A stretch of 30,321 nucleotides of DNA from Syntrophomonas_A sp050258735 (GCA_050258735.1 JBLMZJ010000067.1:1-30321); one strand, 5' to 3'; counted from the first letter of the stretch, positions 16,879 through 24,457 are shown. Notes: generated by a model from the letters alone, not told the origin. Numbers and translations are program-made.

Positions 16879-17634
16879 TCATTTACCCACCCGGCTGGTG
16901 ATTTTCTGATACAGATCCCTGGTCTGAGCCGGTTCGGGCATATTTATTAATAAGGGCTCTTGTTTATCTTTGAATGTGATGATAATCACCGGACCTTGGG
17001 CAGAACGCAGGAAAAGCAAGGATCGGCCGAGCTTTTCCACCTGGAAATGCCCCTTGAGGATCGCTCCCATATCCAGCCCGTTGTCCTTGTAGCCGATAGA
17101 AGGCAGCTTGGGTTCCAGCTGTACAGTATCGATTGCGGTGTAACTTACTGTAGTCCCATAAGAACCGCTGATCTGCATAGCTTTATCGCTAAAGGTATAC
17201 TGGGCAGGCCGGGAAGCCAAATAAATACCTCCAAAAGTTCCTGCCATAGTGAGCACAGAGATTACAATGGCAGCAAGCACAATGATGGTCTGGTTTTTGC
17301 CATTCGGGTTCTTGGCCGTCAATTCAGGCGGCGGATTGAAACGCTGCACCCTTACCAACATAACGATGATCACCGCTATGAAGACGCCCCAGGACGCCTC
17401 CTGGCCCCAGATGATACCGGCCCTCCGCAGGAGGTAGCCAGTCAGAATGATAGCAGCCAGCAGGTAGATATAATTGCCTACGAAAGCCCCTATGCCTTTT
17501 TCTTTCATGTATTTCCTGGCCTCCGCTGATGAGGTATTGTATCCGGCGATCAGCATTTCACCGCCCAGGTACTTGATAACAGTAGCCAATAGTACCAGGA
17601 TCCCAACCGTAATGAGTATAGGATAAAGACTCAT
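16879..17634 (-). CDS. DUF3784-like membrane protein with C-terminal bacterial PH domain
   Basis: 251 residues. The N-terminal part has four hydrophobic helices and the DUF3784-like segment LIAGYNTSSAEARKYMKEKG, including a helix near the start. The C-terminal part (about 140-245) is a soluble beta-rich region. It runs YTFSDKAMQISGSYGTTVSYTAIDTVQLEPKLPS and reads like the bacterial PH (bPH) domain found in Sdp-associated membrane proteins. Function unknown; pairing with an SdpI-like gene suggests a shared envelope-stress or immunity role, which is inference. The ATG has GGAGTGGGG upstream. This is the first gene of the minus-strand pair. Confidence 0.8.
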   Translation of the reverse strand: MSLYPILITVGILVLLATVIKYLGGEMLIAGYNTSSAEARKYMKEKGIGAFVGNYIYLLAAIILTGYLLRRAGIIWGQEASWGVFIAVIIVMLVRVQRFNPPPELTAKNPNGKNQTIIVLAAIVISVLTMAGTFGGIYLASRPAQYTFSDKAMQISGSYGTTVSYTAIDTVQLEPKLPSIGYKDNGLDMGAILKGHFQVEKLGRSLLFLRSAQGPVIIITFKDKQEPLLINMPEPAQTRDLYQKITSRVGK

Positions 17635-17975
17635 TTCCCCACTCCTTAAGATGAATATTAATAATACTAAATCTTGTCCAGTTGCTTGGCGAAAAGCCGA
17701 GCTAGTTCCCTTTGATCATATTGTAGTTTTGGGCTTTATTTTTGGTTACCCCTAATTATTTCTCGATCATCTCCAGGATAATACAGTTAAGACAATAATA
17801 AAACAATATATTTTGTATGTATTTATTATCCAATCCGTGGGGGATGGTGAAGTATAAATCTTATAAAATGATTACTTGCTTGTATTTTGCCGGGGTTATT
17901 GATATAATTTTCACTGCAGTTTGCTTATAGACTGGTAAATTAATATAGACCTGCACATAAAGCGAGGTGAAAACA
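17635..17975. other. intergenic region between divergent PH-domain gene and rpmE
   Basis: About 340 AT-rich bases with no credible gene. GCTTGGC (17684-17690) and GCCGAGC (17696-17702) form a 7-bp inverted repeat with one G-T pair, placed where it could be an operator for the minus-strand pair. The rpmE promoter candidate is at 17880-17908. I see nothing else definite. Confidence 0.5.
17880..17908 (+). promoter_or_regulatory. sigma-A-type promoter with extended -10, upstream of rpmE
   Basis: TTGTAT (17880-17885) and TATAAT (17903-17908) are separated by 17 bases. TGA directly before the -10 makes an extended -10 (TGnTATAAT). The rpmE start lies about 60 bases after the predicted transcription start. 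Confidence 0.6.
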
Positions 17976-18179
17976 TTGAAGGACAAGATTCATCCCAAGT
18001 ATAACAGAGTAATTGCCCACTGTGCTTGTGGCAATGAGTTCGAGGTGGGTTCCACTAAGGAGGCAATCAAGGTAGAAATTTGCTCTAAATGCCATCCTTT
18101 TTATACCGGAAACAGTAGCCGGGTTGTCGATACCACCGGACGGGTAGAAAAGTTCAAGAAAAAATACGGCTTGCAGTAA
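17976..18179 (+). CDS. rpmE: ribosomal protein bL31 (zinc-binding form)
   Basis: 67 residues. Cys16-x-Cys18 and Cys36-x2-Cys39 are the four zinc ligands, so this is the zinc-containing C+ form rather than the zinc-free replacement. HPKYN and HPFYTG are conserved in the family. Start: TTG 17976 with GAGGTG six bases upstream; the in-frame GTG at 17967 lies inside that ribosome site. In B. subtilis it directly follows rho; here it is separated by the accessory block and has its own promoter and terminator, so it is probably monocistronic. Confidence 0.96.
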   Translation: MKDKIHPKYNRVIAHCACGNEFEVGSTKEAIKVEICSKCHPFYTGNSSRVVDTTGRVEKFKKKYGLQ

Positions 18180-18184
18180 CCAGG

Positions 18185-18214
18185 TAGCAGGGTGTAATGC
18201 TCTGCTATTTTTTT
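18185..18214 (+). terminator. intrinsic terminator after rpmE
   Basis: TAGCAGGG (18185-18192) pairs with CTCTGCTA (18200-18207) with one G-U, and seven T residues follow (18208-18214). It begins five bases after the stop. Confidence 0.88.
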
Positions 18215-18254
18215 CTGCATTTTGAGGGACAAATAGGCGCAGAAGAGAATTAGA

Positions 18255-18444
18255 ATAGACGCAGATTTACGCAGATCTATATGATAGACGCAGCTTGAAT
18301 ATTTGCATGTGGGAGCGGATTCCATAACAGAAGCATGGCAAATAGACCATCCTTTTGGCATGCAACCTAAAAACCATTTTGTAAAATAAGTATATGTGAT
18401 TGATACCGTAGAAAAAATCTGTGTTAATCTGTGCTAATCTGTGG
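18255..18444. repeat. inverted-repeat element with CGCAGAT / AATCTGTG arms
   Basis: The left arm contains GACGCAGATTTACGCAGATC (from 18258). The right arm has three AATCTGTG units at a 10-base period (18416, 18426, 18436), so the arms are imperfect complements. Between them ATTTGCATG (18301-18309) can pair with CATGGCAAAT (18334-18343). No gene is present. Related fragments (TTAACGCAGA near 19499, TAATCTGCG near 19646) flank the repeat before prfA. It looks like a dispersed non-coding repeat; its wider distribution cannot be tested here. Confidence 0.55.
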
Positions 18445-18499
18445 CAAAAAAATCGTTACCCCTCCTGTGCCCATCTATGGTTAATTAAAGGCGGTGTTT

Positions 18500-19417
18500 A
18501 TGAGCGATAAGGTTCAGTATGGCGGTATGGCGGTAATTGAAGGCGTCATGATGCGCGGTCCCGACAGGGTCTCTCTGGCGGTGAGAAGAACCGATGGTTC
18601 GATCGTGCTGGAGGATGAGGCACTGCCCGTGCTTCCCCAAAGGCTGGCTTTCCTCAAATGGCCTTTTATCCGCGGTACCTATGTCCTGATCAACAGCATG
18701 GTGATCGGTGTCCGCATGCTCAATAAATCAGCCAACCTCTCCCTGGAGGAAGAGGAAGAACAGCTGAGCGGTGGGGAGATCTTCTTCACCACCCTGCTGG
18801 CATTCGTGCTGGCCATCGGACTTTTTGTTGCTCTGCCCACGGCTGTGGTCCACTTCACCAAGGCCTGGCTGGGCGGGGTCTTCATGCAGAACCTGGTGGA
18901 AGGTGTCATCCGCATCGCCTTTTTCCTGCTCTATGTCTATGCTATTTCCAAAATGAAAGAGATCGAGCGTGTGTTCATGTATCACGGTGCTGAACACAAG
19001 TCGATATTCACCCTGGAAGCGGGGGAAGAACTAACAGTAGAGAACGCCCGCAAGTACACAACCCTGCATCCCCGCTGCGGCACCAGCTTTCTTTTGATAG
19101 TCATGGTCATATCGATCCTGGTTTTTGCTCTGCTGGGGGACGGCAGCCTGTTCTATCGGGTTTGGACCCGTCTAGCGGTATTGCCGGTAGTAGCGGGGCT
19201 ATCTTACGAATTCCTGCGCTGGAGCGGCAAATACTATACCAATAGTTGGGCGCATATCCTGATCGCTCCCGGTCTTTATTTGCAGAAGCTGACCACCCGC
19301 GAGCCGGACGACGATCAGCTGGAAGTGGCTCTGGCCGCCTTGAAACTAGTCATTCCCACCGCCGGGGATGCCTCAGGCAGCCTGGGAAACGACACTCTGA
19401 ACATCTGCCCGAGCTGA
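18500..19417 (+). CDS. DUF1385 membrane protein (YqhQ-like)
   Basis: 305 residues. The N-terminal YGGMAVIEGVMMRGP is the DUF1385 signature. About four hydrophobic helices follow (near 95-118, 130-150, 195-215, 222-240). Conserved HGAEHKSI and LHPRCGTSFLL motifs contain His and Cys that might bind metal. Function is not established, although the family commonly lies next to rpmE and prfA in clostridia, as here. The ATG at 18500 is five bases after AAAGGCGG; the GTG at 18494 overlaps that site. The C-terminal tail after about residue 270 is hydrophilic and poorly conserved. Confidence 0.9.
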   Translation: MSDKVQYGGMAVIEGVMMRGPDRVSLAVRRTDGSIVLEDEALPVLPQRLAFLKWPFIRGTYVLINSMVIGVRMLNKSANLSLEEEEEQLSGGEIFFTTLLAFVLAIGLFVALPTAVVHFTKAWLGGVFMQNLVEGVIRIAFFLLYVYAISKMKEIERVFMYHGAEHKSIFTLEAGEELTVENARKYTTLHPRCGTSFLLIVMVISILVFALLGDGSLFYRVWTRLAVLPVVAGLSYEFLRWSGKYYTNSWAHILIAPGLYLQKLTTREPDDDQLEVALAALKLVIPTAGDASGSLGNDTLNICPS

Positions 19418-19476
19418 AAGAACGATAGACGCGGATAACGCTGCGACCTTAATGGCGACCAAAGGAAGCATCGTTG

Positions 19477-19495
19477 TCCCCGGAGGGGGATTTTT
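19477..19495 (+). terminator. possible intrinsic terminator after the DUF1385 gene
   Basis: TCCCC (19477-19481) pairs with GGGGA (19486-19490) over a 4-base loop, followed by TTTTT. It lies 60 bases after the stop. The stem is short, so confidence is moderate. Confidence 0.45.
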
Positions 19496-19520
19496 ATGAT
19501 TAACGCAGAAAGAGTAAGTT

Positions 19521-19637
19521 CAATTTTGAATTATTAGTTTTTAATTTTGAATTAATGTGGAAATGCTTCGCATTTCGGCGACTCTAATTGCACCCGGAGG
19601 GTGCACACCTTAATTAAGAATTAAGAATTCAAAATTC
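19521..19637. repeat. AT-rich inverted-repeat element, copy 1 (before prfA)
   Basis: AATTTTGAATT near the left end is complemented by AATTCAAAATT at the right end. The flanks are built of TTTTTAATT and AATTAAGAATTAAG words. Two perfect 7-bp hairpins lie inside: GAAATGC/GCATTTC (19560-19576) and TGCACCC/GGGTGCA (19589-19605). A second copy lies before glyA. No coding capacity; it looks like a MITE-like or REP-like dispersed element. Confidence 0.65.
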
Positions 19638-19702
19638 TAACCATAATAATCTGCGTGCGGTGCCAGCCGCCAGTGTCCATTTACAAAAAAGGAGGAGCAT
19701 TC

Positions 19703-20770
19703 ATGCTAGAGAAACTGGCCAGCCTGGAAGAAAAATATGATGAACTGAGCGAAATGCTTAGTCAGCCTGAGGTGATCGCTGACCAGAGCAAGCTGCAGAA
19801 GTACGCCAAGGCTCACTCCGATCTCAGTGAGATCGTGGGTAAGTACCGGGAATACAAATCTGTAATTACACAATTGGATGACACCCGCCAGATGCTCAAA
19901 GAGGGTGCTGATGAAGAATTCAAAGAGATGCTCCTGGAAGAAGAAGAGACTCTGCAGGAGAAGAAGGGAATCCTGGAAAAGGAAATGCAGGTGCTGCTCC
20001 TGCCCCGTGACCCTAATGACGAAAAGAACGTTATCATGGAGATCAGGGCTGGTACCGGCGGGGAAGAAGCTGCTCTATTCGCGAATGACCTCTTTCGTAT
20101 GTATAGCCGCTATGTTGAGAATCAGGGTTGGAAGATCGATATCATGGACTCCAACTACACGGATATCGGCGGCATCAAGGAAATAATCTTTGGAGTGGAG
20201 GGGCAGGGTGCCTACAGTAAGTTAAAATTTGAATCCGGTGTACACCGGGTGCAGCGTATACCTTCAACTGAATCGGGAGGGCGTATCCATACCTCTGCTG
20301 CCACGGTAGCTGTTCTGCCTGAGGCCGAAGAGGTGGAGTTGGAGATCGATCCCAATGATATCCGGGTAGATATCTATTGTTCCAGCGGACCGGGAGGACA
20401 GTCGGTCAATACGACTCAGTCGGCAATACGCTTGACCCATATCCCTACCGGACTGGTGGTCACCTGCCAGGATGAGAAATCCCAACACAAGAACAAGGCC
20501 AAGGCTATGCGGGTCCTAAGATCCCGCCTGAAAGAGATCATGGAAGAAGAACAGCACGCTGAAATGGCCGGTACCCGTAAGAGCCAGGTGGGGACCGGCG
20601 ACCGCAGTGAGCGTATACGCACCTATAACTTCCCACAGGGAAGGGTGAGCGACCATCGCATCAACCTCACCCTGCACAAACTGGATTACATTCTGGAAGG
20701 GCAGCTCGGGGAGATCATCCAAGCCCTGACCGAGAACGATCAGGCTGAGCGCTTGAAGCAGGTGGACTGA
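19703..20770 (+). CDS. prfA: peptide chain release factor 1
   Basis: 355 residues, full RF1 length. The GGQ motif at 231-233 (SSGPGGQSVN) triggers peptidyl-tRNA hydrolysis. PST at 187-189 (QRIPSTE) is the PxT stop-codon-reading motif, which marks RF1 (UAA/UAG) rather than RF2 (SPF). The start ATG is seven bases after AAAGGAGG. The TTA/TTC-rich repeat lies directly upstream, so the promoter must be within or before it. prmC, which methylates this GGQ glutamine, starts one base after the stop. Confidence 0.97.
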   Translation: MLEKLASLEEKYDELSEMLSQPEVIADQSKLQKYAKAHSDLSEIVGKYREYKSVITQLDDTRQMLKEGADEEFKEMLLEEEETLQEKKGILEKEMQVLLLPRDPNDEKNVIMEIRAGTGGEEAALFANDLFRMYSRYVENQGWKIDIMDSNYTDIGGIKEIIFGVEGQGAYSKLKFESGVHRVQRIPSTESGGRIHTSAATVAVLPEAEEVELEIDPNDIRVDIYCSSGPGGQSVNTTQSAIRLTHIPTGLVVTCQDEKSQHKNKAKAMRVLRSRLKEIMEEEQHAEMAGTRKSQVGTGDRSERIRTYNFPQGRVSDHRINLTLHKLDYILEGQLGEIIQALTENDQAERLKQVD

Positions 20771-20771
20771 T

Positions 20772-21656
20772 TTGGCTGGCACATGGACTATCAAGGAACT
20801 GCTGGCCTGGACCCAGGGTTATTTTCGGGACCACGGCATAGCAGACCCCCGCTTGGAAGCTGAACTGCTGCTGGCTCATGTCCTGGGGCAGAGCCGGGTA
20901 TATCTTTACGCCAATTATGAAGCCCCCAGCAACCCGCCTGAACGAGAAGCCTACCGTACTTTGATCAAACGCCGGGCAGCCGGTGAGCCCCTGGCCTATA
21001 TCACCGGGACCAAGGAATTTATGTCTCTCACTTATCAGGTCGGTCCCCAGGTCCTGATTCCGCGGCCGGAAACTGAACTTTTGGTGGAGCAGGTCATTGA
21101 TCTGGTCAGGGGAACTGCAGCTTCTTCGGAAGAGATGGGTGATCCACCCGCAGTGAGGATCTGTGATGTTGGGACCGGCTCAGGGGCCATTGCCGTCAGC
21201 CTGGCTTATTATCTGCCCGGGAGCAGCTTGTCTGCCGTTGATCTGTCGGCTGCCGCATTGGAGACCGCGCAGGCCAATGCTCTGCGCAATGAAGTATATG
21301 TCGAATACCACCACGGTGATCTGCTTGCTCCTCTGGCGGGCACCCAGCCCTTTGATTATATCGTCGCTAATCTGCCCTATATACCCGAATCTGAATATCT
21401 GGCATTGGACCGCGGTATCCTAGAATATGAGCCGCGCGAGGCTCTGTTAGCCGGGGGAGACGGGCTTGATCTGTATCGGCTGCTGCTGCCCCAGGCTCTG
21501 GATCTGCTGAAACCGGGGGGTTACATTGTTTATGAGATCGGGGCCGGACAGGGTGAAGCTGCTATGGGTTTGATGGGACAGTTTACCGAGGTAGAACTGC
21601 TGACCGATCTGGCCGGGCGGGATCGGATGGTCAAGGCACGAAAGCAGGGTGGATGA
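20772..21656 (+). CDS. prmC: release factor glutamine methyltransferase
   Basis: 294 residues. The N-terminal helical domain (1-90) with LIPRPETE (95-102) is followed by a Rossmann SAM methyltransferase with DVGTGSGAI (132-140). The substrate-binding motif, usually NPPY, reads NLPY at 200-203; NLPY variants retain the Asn and Tyr that hold the glutamine. It methylates the GGQ glutamine of RF1 and RF2 and is placed next to prfA. The start is TTG 20772, with AGGTGG about eight bases upstream inside the end of prfA. Coupling with prfA is likely. Confidence 0.95.
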   Translation: MAGTWTIKELLAWTQGYFRDHGIADPRLEAELLLAHVLGQSRVYLYANYEAPSNPPEREAYRTLIKRRAAGEPLAYITGTKEFMSLTYQVGPQVLIPRPETELLVEQVIDLVRGTAASSEEMGDPPAVRICDVGTGSGAIAVSLAYYLPGSSLSAVDLSAAALETAQANALRNEVYVEYHHGDLLAPLAGTQPFDYIVANLPYIPESEYLALDRGILEYEPREALLAGGDGLDLYRLLLPQALDLLKPGGYIVYEIGAGQGEAAMGLMGQFTEVELLTDLAGRDRMVKARKQGG

Positions 21657-21657
21657 T

Positions 21658-22647
21658 TTGCGAACTGAATACATAAAGATAGATAGTGGGAAGCCCGAAC
21701 CGGAACTCATCAAACGTGCTGCCGCGCTTATCAGCCAGGGAGACCTGGTAGCCTTTCCTACTGAGACTGTCTATGGGCTTGGAGCTTCAGCCTTTTTGCC
21801 GGCAGCAGTTGAAAAGATTTTCATTGCCAAAGAGCGCCCGGAGGGCAATCCCCTCCTGGTCCATATCAGCGGCCGGCAACAGCTGGACGGTTTGATAAAG
21901 GATGTGCCCCATGATGCTGACCTGCTGATGGATGCCTTCTGGCCGGGCCCTTTATCAATAATATTGCCTGCTCTTTCGGAGGTGCCCCGGGCAGTTACCG
22001 GCGGGCAGCCTGGCGTAGGGCTGCGTATGCCGGATCATCCGGTGGCCCTGGCCCTGATCGAAGCAGCCGGACCTATCGCCGCACCCAGCGCGAATCGCTC
22101 CAGTCGGCCCAGTCCGCTGACCGCGGCGCATGTAAGGGCTGATCTGGATGGCAGGATCGCTGTCGTACTGGATGGAGGTCCAAGCGGGTTAGGCTTGGAA
22201 TCAACGGTTATCGACCTCTCCCGGCTGCCGTATCGCCTGATTAGATCCGGCGGTGTATCGGTGAAGGACCTGGAAGATATCCTGCATCAAAGGATCATCT
22301 TTAGTGAGAACGAAAACACCCGGCTGCCGCACTACCAGACCAATAGCCTGGTGATCCTGTGCGAGAATGAAGAGGAGTATATAGATAAATTGAATTATTA
22401 CCGGGCTCAGGGTAGGAATACAGCGGTGGTTAACAACAGGGGCATCGGTATCAAGACTACCGGGGATGTCAGACATTATGACCTGGTCCTGGACCAGGGA
22501 TCGAGCCTTTATTCTATATTAAGAGATGCCGAGCAGGAAGGCATTGAGGTGCTCTTATTCGCACCTCTGGCCGACACCGACGGCCTAGATGCCGTGGTGG
22601 TGGACCGTATCCGCAGATCGGCCCGGCGCAGCGAGGGACAAAAATGA
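21658..22647 (+). CDS. ywlC: L-threonylcarbamoyladenylate synthase (Sua5/YwlC type)
   Basis: About 329 residues, the long Sua5 form. The N-terminal YrdC domain contains AFPTETVYGLG, KERPEGNPLLVH, FWPGPLSII, APSANRSSRPSPL and GLESTVIDLS. The C-terminal Sua5 domain has LYSILRDAEQEGIEVLLFA and DRIRRSARR. It makes threonylcarbamoyl-AMP for the t6A37 modification of ANN-decoding tRNAs. The linker between the domains, normally with a PGMKYRHYAP-like motif, is reduced to LPHYQTN. Start: TTG 21658 after GGGTGG, though GTG 21649, overlapping the prmC end, is possible. The stop overlaps mntP as ATGA. Confidence 0.93.
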   Translation: MRTEYIKIDSGKPEPELIKRAAALISQGDLVAFPTETVYGLGASAFLPAAVEKIFIAKERPEGNPLLVHISGRQQLDGLIKDVPHDADLLMDAFWPGPLSIILPALSEVPRAVTGGQPGVGLRMPDHPVALALIEAAGPIAAPSANRSSRPSPLTAAHVRADLDGRIAVVLDGGPSGLGLESTVIDLSRLPYRLIRSGGVSVKDLEDILHQRIIFSENENTRLPHYQTNSLVILCENEEEYIDKLNYYRAQGRNTAVVNNRGIGIKTTGDVRHYDLVLDQGSSLYSILRDAEQEGIEVLLFAPLADTDGLDAVVVDRIRRSARRSEGQK

Positions 22648-23228
22648 CCAATCCTCTGATTACCATAATCGTAGTGGCGATAGTTCTGGGTCTGGATGCC
22701 TTTTCTCTTTCTATGGGCATGGGAGTCAAGGGAGTGAGCCGCCGCTATGAGATAAAGTTTTCCGCTACAGTTGGAGTATTCCATATAATAATGCCCCTTA
22801 TCGGGCTGGAGGCCGGACTGGCTCTGGGCAAATTATTGGGCATCTGGGCCGGGCGCATCGGGGCATTAGTGTTGCTCATTATCGCTTTCGATTTTATTAT
22901 CAAGGGATATCGTGAAATACGTCCCCAGGCCGTAAAGTTTTCGGAAGGTCAGAAATTGTTCAACGGGGTAAAGGTAACCCGCAAGGGCTGGCTTGGCATC
23001 TTCATCCTGGCTTTGTCGGTCAGTATGGATGCCTTGACAGTAGGGTTCAGTTTAGGTACTTTTAAAATGCCCCTTTTCCTAACTGTCATGATAATGGGAG
23101 CTACTGCTGGCATCATGACAGCTCTGGGTTTCACCGGTGGACGGTTTTTTGGCCGTTTGCTGGGGATCTATGCTCAGATGGCCGGGGGTATTGTCTTGTT
23201 GTTACTGGCCGTAAAACTAGTACTCTGA
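22644..23228 (+). CDS. mntP: manganese efflux pump MntP family
   Basis: 194 residues, six predicted helices. The duplicated motifs GLDAFSLSMGMG (near the start) and SVSMDALTVGFSLG (about residue 125) hold the Asp residues expected in the MntP/YebN family. The family exports Mn2+; B. subtilis has it in the same position (ywlD) between ywlC and ywlE. The ATG overlaps the tsaC/ywlC stop (ATGA), so it is probably translated by coupling. No Mn riboswitch was seen upstream, consistent with its internal operon position. Confidence 0.93.
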   Translation: MTNPLITIIVVAIVLGLDAFSLSMGMGVKGVSRRYEIKFSATVGVFHIIMPLIGLEAGLALGKLLGIWAGRIGALVLLIIAFDFIIKGYREIRPQAVKFSEGQKLFNGVKVTRKGWLGIFILALSVSMDALTVGFSLGTFKMPLFLTVMIMGATAGIMTALGFTGGRFFGRLLGIYAQMAGGIVLLLLAVKLVL

Positions 23229-23233
23229 TAACT

Positions 23234-23365
23234 CTAATTCTGTGTATAAATCGGCGAGGAAAATTTTCGGAGGGCAAGGCAGAGGAATGAGTAATACTGG
23301 ATGTCTTGCGATTGACGAGAACGCAGGCATACGGAAATTTTACCGTCGAGAATATATAGAATTAG
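23234..23365. repeat. 132-base imperfect inverted-repeat element between mntP and ywlE
   Basis: The ends CTAATTCT (23234-23241) and AGAATTAG (23358-23365) are exact complements. Inward, a CGAGG-AAAATTTTCGG arm (about 23255-23270) faces ACGGAAATTTTACCGTCGAG (about 23331-23350), imperfectly complementary. The central 50 bases include GTAATACTGG. The whole can fold as one long hairpin. No gene. It resembles a mobile or dispersed structured repeat and is unrelated to the two AT-rich copies. Confidence 0.65.
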
Positions 23366-23403
23366 GGTTAACAGGGTACTCGTAATGTAGAGGCGGGACA
23401 AAG

Positions 23404-23889
23404 ATGACCAGGATACTTTTAGTATGCACCGGAAACACCTGCCGCAGCCCGATGGCCGAAGCCCTCTTTTTAAAGCTGTTGCAGGATAATGCGGATGAGC
23501 TTCAAAAAGAGATCGAGATCTGTTCGGCTGGGCTCTATACCTTGAACGACCTTCCCGCCAGCCCGGAAGCTATTATGATCATGGAGCGTGAGGGCCTGGA
23601 TATTACACGGCATCGTTCAAAGGTCCTGGATGTTTCAATGATCTACCACGCGGACCTGATCCTGACTATGGGCTCCAGTCACCGGGATGAGATACGGGAA
23701 CGTTTTCCGGAGACTGGATCGCGGGTGTATACCCTGGGTGAATATGCCGGTTTCGAGGGGCTGGATATCAATGACCCCATTGGCGGCGGGATCGAAGCCT
23801 ATCAGAAATGTGCCAGTCAATTAAAAGAAATACTGCCCCGGGTCTGGTACAATATACAGCAGGGACAAGTAATAAGGAGAAAACCATGA
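23404..23889 (+). CDS. ywlE: low-molecular-weight protein phosphatase, YwlE (protein arginine phosphatase) type
   Basis: 161 residues. The P-loop CTGNTCRS gives nucleophile Cys8 and Arg14 (CX5R). The general acid is Asp124 in INDPIGGG. Thr12 in the loop matches the Thr that favours phosphoarginine in B. subtilis YwlE, where many tyrosine phosphatases have Ile. Removal of phosphoarginine opposes McsB and feeds into Clp proteolysis and stress responses in Firmicutes. Arginine specificity is an inference from that residue and the conserved neighbours (mntP, rpiB). The stop overlaps rpiB as ATGA. Confidence 0.93.
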   Translation: MTRILLVCTGNTCRSPMAEALFLKLLQDNADELQKEIEICSAGLYTLNDLPASPEAIMIMEREGLDITRHRSKVLDVSMIYHADLILTMGSSHRDEIRERFPETGSRVYTLGEYAGFEGLDINDPIGGGIEAYQKCASQLKEILPRVWYNIQQGQVIRRKP

Positions 23890-24332
23890 AGGTAGCCATC
23901 GGCAGCGATCATGCAGGTTTTAATCTGAAAAAAGAGATCATCATGATGCTTGAATATAAGGGCTATGGGGTGTTGGACTGCGGTTGTTTTTCCGTTGACT
24001 CGGTAGATTATCCTGACATTGCCGAGGCGGTTGGAGAAGCAGTGCTTAAAGACGGGATATTCGGCATAGTGATCTGCGGTACCGGCATCGGCATCTCCAT
24101 AGCTGCCAATAAGATACCCGGTATCCGGGCGGCCCTGTGCGGGGAGCCCTTCAGCGCCCGAATGGCGCGGGAACATAACGACGCCAACGTATTGGCTATG
24201 GGTGCTCGTATAATTGGGACAGGCCTGGCCATAGAAATAGTGAAGACCTTTTTGGAAACTGATTTTTCCGGGGACCGGCACCTGCTGAGGGTGAACAAAA
24301 TGAAAGAAATTGAAAGAAAACACACCAGGTAA
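23886..24332 (+). CDS. rpiB: ribose-5-phosphate isomerase B
   Basis: 148 residues. GSDHAGFNLK (6-15), CGTGIGISIAANK with catalytic Cys65, and MAREHNDANVLAMGAR with His97 identify the RpiB family. It interconverts ribose-5-phosphate and ribulose-5-phosphate in the pentose phosphate pathway. The ATG is preceded by AAGGAG and overlaps the ywlE stop by four bases. An earlier in-frame ATG lies inside ywlE and is not used. The AT-rich repeat (copy 2) begins at its stop codon. Confidence 0.95.
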   Translation: MKVAIGSDHAGFNLKKEIIMMLEYKGYGVLDCGCFSVDSVDYPDIAEAVGEAVLKDGIFGIVICGTGIGISIAANKIPGIRAALCGEPFSARMAREHNDANVLAMGARIIGTGLAIEIVKTFLETDFSGDRHLLRVNKMKEIERKHTR

Positions 24333-24457
24333 ATTTTGAATTATAAATTTTTAATTATGGTAAGGAAAGCTTTGCTTTCCTTGATGACAAAGATAAAAAG
24401 AAATGTGGAGCATTTCAACACTAGTTAAGAATTAAAAATTAAGAATTAATAATTTTA
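24331..24457. repeat. AT-rich inverted-repeat element, copy 2 (between rpiB and glyA)
   Basis: It shares AATTTTGAATTAT and TTTTTAATT at the left, and GTTAAGAATTAAAAATTAAG-type words at the right, with copy 1 before prfA. Inside are a 9-bp hairpin AAGGAAAGC/GCTTTCCTT (24362-24382) and GAAATG/CATTTC (24400-24416); GAAATG stems also occur in copy 1. It starts on the rpiB stop codon and ends just before the glyA ribosome site. Confidence 0.65.

Noticed and set aside
18416..18444. Short periodic AATCTGTG units considered as a CRISPR or tandem array
   Set aside because: Only three 8-base units at 10-base spacing; no spacers of CRISPR size and no cas genes.
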